NCBI GenBank assembly: GCA_036365515.1
Contig: CM070874.1
Span: 63,941,583-64,005,582 of the forward strand
Length of the DNA: 64,000 nt
DNA from: Torymus aiolomorphi
Taxonomy: Eukaryota; Arthropoda; Insecta; Hymenoptera; Torymidae
Reading direction: 5' to 3'
In this document: positions 60,312-64,000 of the stretch, piece by piece
Layout: every line of letters starts with the position of its first letter
Position numbering within the stretch: the stretch's first letter is position 1
Translations under genes and position numbers: made by a program
Notes under the pieces: generated by a model
Database searches by the model: none
Told to the model about the DNA's origin: nothing
Seen by the model: only the letters and a program-made list of their open reading frames with translations

Positions 60312-60383
60312 CGTTGCTACTTGTAACTTGAAATCTAAGTGTTGATTTCATTTTTATTGCCTCCGTCAGATCGACTAATAATC

Positions 60384-61429
60384 ACATTTAACAAAACTAT
60401 TGGGAGTGCGATTTCACATTCATCTCAACAATATTAACGAAAATATATGTTCCCCTCGAACTAAAAGTAAAAGTTTCAGCTTCATTTATTTTATAAAATT
60501 TCTTCCCATTGTCAGTCTTTTTCTCATATAGTAGTGAAAAATTTTTAAAATGAATAAAAAATTAAAAATATTGTTCCAAAATAGGGCTAAAATAATCAGA
60601 ATAAAGACTTCTCTAAATAATAACAATTAGGTATATTTAAAAAAAGCACAATATTGTTTAATGATAAAGTATACTTATACAACCTTTTGTAATAACAACT
60701 TTAATCAATTTTTTATAATTAAGTCCAATTCAAAACAAATGGATTGACTTTGATTGTATCAATGTTTTTAAACAAAACATACTGTATGGTAATGATTATC
60801 TGTGTTTGCATACTCTCTTATTAGACACGACAGCTACTCCGGAGAGCCTTATTTGATATTATGAAGATCACTCTTAACAATGATGAGAGGCTATCGTTTG
60901 AAACATGCATATGATATTGACAAAATAGTTCGGGATAGAGCTATACACCTAATTGGGATAATTGGTCAGCAATGGGTGCGAATAAATTTACTCGTAATAA
61001 TAAATCTAACCAAAGTTCAAAATTATTTTGACTAACAGCTTCAATACCACTATTACGAGCGTGCTACCCTGACTTTGGTGAAACCGAGTGCTAATATTTT
61101 TACGCAAAAACTTAAGGGTTTTGATTTGATAATATTTATAAACACTCCTGTACGGGCGTACAACTACCCAGACGTTGGGACGTTTTCAAATATTATGTAA
61201 GTTTATTTAAGGGACCTAACTTACATATTTAAATTTTCGAAACAGAATATAATAAAAATCTTCGAAATATATTTTTGAAACTTTACTTGAATTATATTAG
61301 TACGGGCCGTATGCTACCCAGGCTTTAAAATATTTAAATTACTATTTATCGCAATGGCGACAAAATAGTTTTCAAACTTTGGAAAAAAGGAGGAAACCTA
61401 AATATGTATATAAATATTATTTATCTTAC
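60384..61429. other. Receptor 5' intron or intergenic DNA, nothing recognised
   Basis: AT-rich sequence. The missing signal-peptide exon of the receptor gene should lie in 57550-61429 if the first exon is at 61430, but I could not pick it out. Confidence 0.4.
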
Positions 61430-61640
61430 CTTTAATCCTTCGTGCTTAGCTGCTTTCGATGTTCCGTTGCTGCTTCAAACTGATTTGAATTGTTGAACAA
61501 ATAATGTGAAAATAAAATAAAAACACTCAGGACAATCAACCTCGCTAGAAATAGCTTATTTTCTCTCCTTCTTGCACAATGTACTATTACTTGTTTTTTT
61601 TTTTCAATTGAATTTAGAAGTTTACTTGCACTTAGAAATT
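61430..61640 (-). other. Possible 5' untranslated exon of the receptor gene
   Basis: On the minus strand GGATTAAAG|GTAAGATAA gives a good donor at 61430/61429. The sequence before it has a hydrophobic frame (LFLARLIVLSVFILF) but no ATG opens it and it stops before the donor, so a noncoding first exon is more likely. The promoter would lie near 61,650-61,900. Confidence 0.3.
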
Positions 61641-63400
61641 ATTACTCGAGCACAGTAATATAAAAAATAATTGAAAATTTAGTAAAAACACGACGGAAAA
61701 TGTGTTACTTAGAGCAGAATTACTGCTTAAAAATTGGAAAATCGGAGTGAATGCTTGAAACTGAGAAATGTGAGTGAGTGTTCGGGGGTGCCCTCGGCAG
61801 TATACATAGTCGTTGGCGAAGGACCGTAACCGCTTTCTCCGAAACATTGGGTTAGGTTTTCCATACGGTGAAAGCTATTGGCCGTCAAGAACATTGAGTC
61901 AACCCTCACTCAAATTCGAATAGGATTTGTTAACGAGGTGTGAATATTCAGAAACCGTATAATTATTTAATAAACAATAAGTAACTAAAATTATAGTTTT
62001 AATGCCAAACCTAAAACAAATAATCTTTTTTAATATAGTGGACTTTTTAAAAAAAAATGATTTTTCATACATAAATTTTAATAAAACATGAAAGTAGGCG
62101 GAGTTAATACAAATTAACTGAAATATTTACTAAAAATTGAATAATATTAATTTTCACTTGAAAATTAGTTAAAGAAAAGGTTGTTAATGAAAAACTTCAT
62201 ATAAATTTTATTTAAAATGTAAATATTTCTACTAGAATATCCATTCTCCATTCTACTTTTTAAAAAACGATGGACGGATGTTGTGAAGCATTGAAAGACT
62301 GATTTTGATTGGTCTGTGAGGAATATAGGCGCAAAAATTCGATACTTCCGATAAATTTGAATTTTTATTTGTAACTATTTAAAACTAAATAATTAAATCA
62401 AATTAGAATAAAAAGATTAATTTTTTCATGCTTTGAAAAATGATCTAATTATCCTATCATTAAAACTAATTAAAATGAAACCACAATGGAAAATTATATA
62501 TAGATAACCTTAAAAACAAAATAGTACGCGCAGAACGTTTAGATTTTGCTGGTATTTACAATAACTCATTTGTCTACAGTGTTTTACGAGGAACTAACTT
62601 AATTTTAATAGTACATATACATACTTTTTAGACTTGTCCCTTGGCTGCATTAAACGACGTGCGATTCCATGCTGCTGATTTCGGGCAGCTCCTGCCCGAA
62701 AAGAGGATTGTATACGCCCGGAAGGTGGTGCTCAGCAGATTTTTTTTGTGCTTTCGGGCCGTTGGTGCCGGAAATTCGTGATGCTGCTGAACGAAACGCT
62801 TGCGGTGTTGCCGTCTTACGGATCGTTCATCACGTCGCTATACACTTCTTTCAGTGTAGGATCAGTAATAAAAATGGAAAATCGGCAGGAAGGAATTTTA
62901 ATATAAATAATCATTCCTTTGGATTTATCTAAATTTATAACTGAGGTTCTAATTATTACAAATAACATGTTTTGATCGCAACTTCTTAAAACAACTGTTT
63001 CATGCTATGAACTGAAATAATACAGTTTTACAAATATATTCTTATAAACTATCGCTTTAGCTTAAATAATAGAAAGATTTAGTTGTCGACCTATTTCCAA
63101 CAAGATGTCCCATAAGTTAAAAGTACTTTAATAATCATTGAAGTATTGCAAAATAAATGATTTAAAAATATCTCAAAAATAATAGAAGAATATAATCAGT
63201 AAAAATTTACATAATTTTAAATAATATTCGAATCTTAATTTGATCTTGTTTAAAATTATGGTATATTTATATTTGTCTGTTATTTATTTTACAATTTGCT
63301 AGTTAAAAATATAAAAATAAGTAATACACAGTTGCAAGAAAAATTATCGATATTCGACTGAAGAAAACGCAAGGAAATGTACAGACAGATGGTCATTAGG
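61641..63400. other. Intergenic sequence, no gene recognised
   Basis: Mostly AT-rich. A GC-richer patch at about 62640-62880 contains a strong hairpin, TTCGGGCAGCTCCTGCCCGAA (about 62680-62700), and an open frame 62669-62932 that resembles nothing known. Confidence 0.45.
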
Positions 63401-63419
63401 TCCAGACAAGTACAGAGTC

Positions 63420-63780
63420 TCCCCAGATTATTTGTCTTTTGGCGCTTGATAATGGTCGATGTGTATGCTGAAGCCCAGGTAACTATCGTAGCGCAGATGT
63501 TTGAGACCGAGATTCAGGCATAAGATTGTGACGGTAGTTACAAGGCCGATCATCGAAGGGCCGCAGAGGAGTTAGACGCCACCACGCCCTCTCGCCCTAT
63601 GCTCTTCCAATTACGAAGTATGATTCGGAAAAGAGAAATGCAGCCCCGGACGATCCTTTTCGATCGCCATGCATGCGACGAAACATATCCAATTCATGAT
63701 ATACTGGGGTTTTCTGCGAGCCAGACGAAAAAGAGGACTCTAGAGACGGGGACAGCTGTAATGTACGAAAATTGATCATT
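63420..63780 (-). other. Possible coding remnant or exon, unassigned
   Basis: GC-richer than its surroundings. On the minus strand one frame reads LESSFSSGSQKTPVYHELD (about 63,670-63,745) and another reads MIGLVTTVTILCLNLGLKHL, then DSYLGFSIHIDHYQAPKDK and a stop (about 63,430-63,560). These look like protein, with one possible membrane segment, but I cannot join them by clear splice sites or name a family. Confidence 0.25.
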
Positions 63781-63817
63781 TTTTGTTTTTAGATGTTTAA
63801 TAGTACATTATGCAATA

Positions 63818-63982
63818 AGGGGTGAAAGTAGTAGGTTTTTCCCGGGGTTGGTTTACTGCCCGAGCGAGAAAATTTTTCGCGAGGGTGCATTTACTGCACG
63901 AGTGAAGCGAGGGCAGTAATCACCCAAGAGAAAAATCTACTTTCGTCCCGTGTTGTATATTAGTATATTACGCAACTAGGGA
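63818..63982. repeat. Foldback repeat at the window edge
   Basis: AGGTTTTTCCCGGGG and GGTTTACTGCCCGAGCG are mirrored by GCGAGGGCAGTAATCACC and GAAAAATCTACTTTCG. The tail ATTACGCAACTAGG recalls the block at 47130-47170. It may continue beyond the window. Confidence 0.5.
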
Positions 63983-64000
63983 GGTAATGAGTTGGTCAGT

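Larger units (their letters stand above)
58990..60383 (+). mobile_element. Penelope-like element, right (plus-strand) copy
   Basis: Inverted partner of the copy at 57690. It extends further 5' and keeps the end of the reverse transcriptase. Both copies end in the same 3' sequence (TTATTGCCTCCGTCAGATCGA). Adjacent inverted copies are common for Penelope-like elements. Confidence 0.8.

Noticed and set aside
61430..61640. Signal-peptide-like frame as the first coding exon of the receptor
   Set aside because: No ATG opens the frame and a TAA precedes the donor site, so it cannot join the next exon.

Overview
This is a window of nuclear DNA from an insect, most probably a parasitoid wasp (Hymenoptera). 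Genes are intron-rich with GT-AG splicing, intergenic DNA is very AT-rich, there are insect-type transposable elements, and one gene joins ankyrin repeats to what looks like a PRANC domain, a combination known from parasitoid wasps, poxviruses and Wolbachia. The species cannot be fixed from the sequence alone.

Bases 1-29,200 are a transposon graveyard with several layers of nesting. A tRNA-Arg-like foldback lies at 254-1827. A PIF/Harbinger element at 2014-4604 (TTA duplication) keeps a transposase fragment and carries a solo LTR. Three TA-rich non-autonomous DNA elements and MITEs follow. A 12.7 kb Ty3/gypsy retrotransposon (10802-23485, flanking GGTG duplication) has decayed gag and pol genes, a macrodomain-like segment between RNase H and integrase, and a LINE inserted in its 3' half. 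Two more solo LTRs and nested Harbinger-type MITEs surround it. The block ends in a 3.1 kb near-perfect palindrome (26084-29207).

Bases 29,200-64,000 hold three host genes. CTCF (plus strand, 11 coding exons, 713 codons, 11 zinc fingers) has a GC-rich promoter and a noncoding first exon ending at 30239. An intact two-exon ankyrin/PRANC-like gene lies on the minus strand (41441-44619). A BMP type I receptor gene of the saxophone/ALK2 type lies on the minus strand (51437-57549 plus an unfound signal-peptide exon). Its reading frame is intact, but the kinase catalytic Asp is Asn (HRN), the catalytic-loop Lys is Asn and the glycine loop is altered, so it is probably a pseudokinase receptor. MITEs sit in its introns, and its large 5' intron holds two inverted Penelope-like elements with hammerhead-ribozyme-like cores.

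The host genes do not form an obvious pathway: CTCF is a chromatin architecture factor, the ankyrin protein is probably an E3-ligase adaptor or signalling modulator, and the receptor belongs to BMP/activin signalling. All exon models were built by eye from splice consensus and family resemblance.
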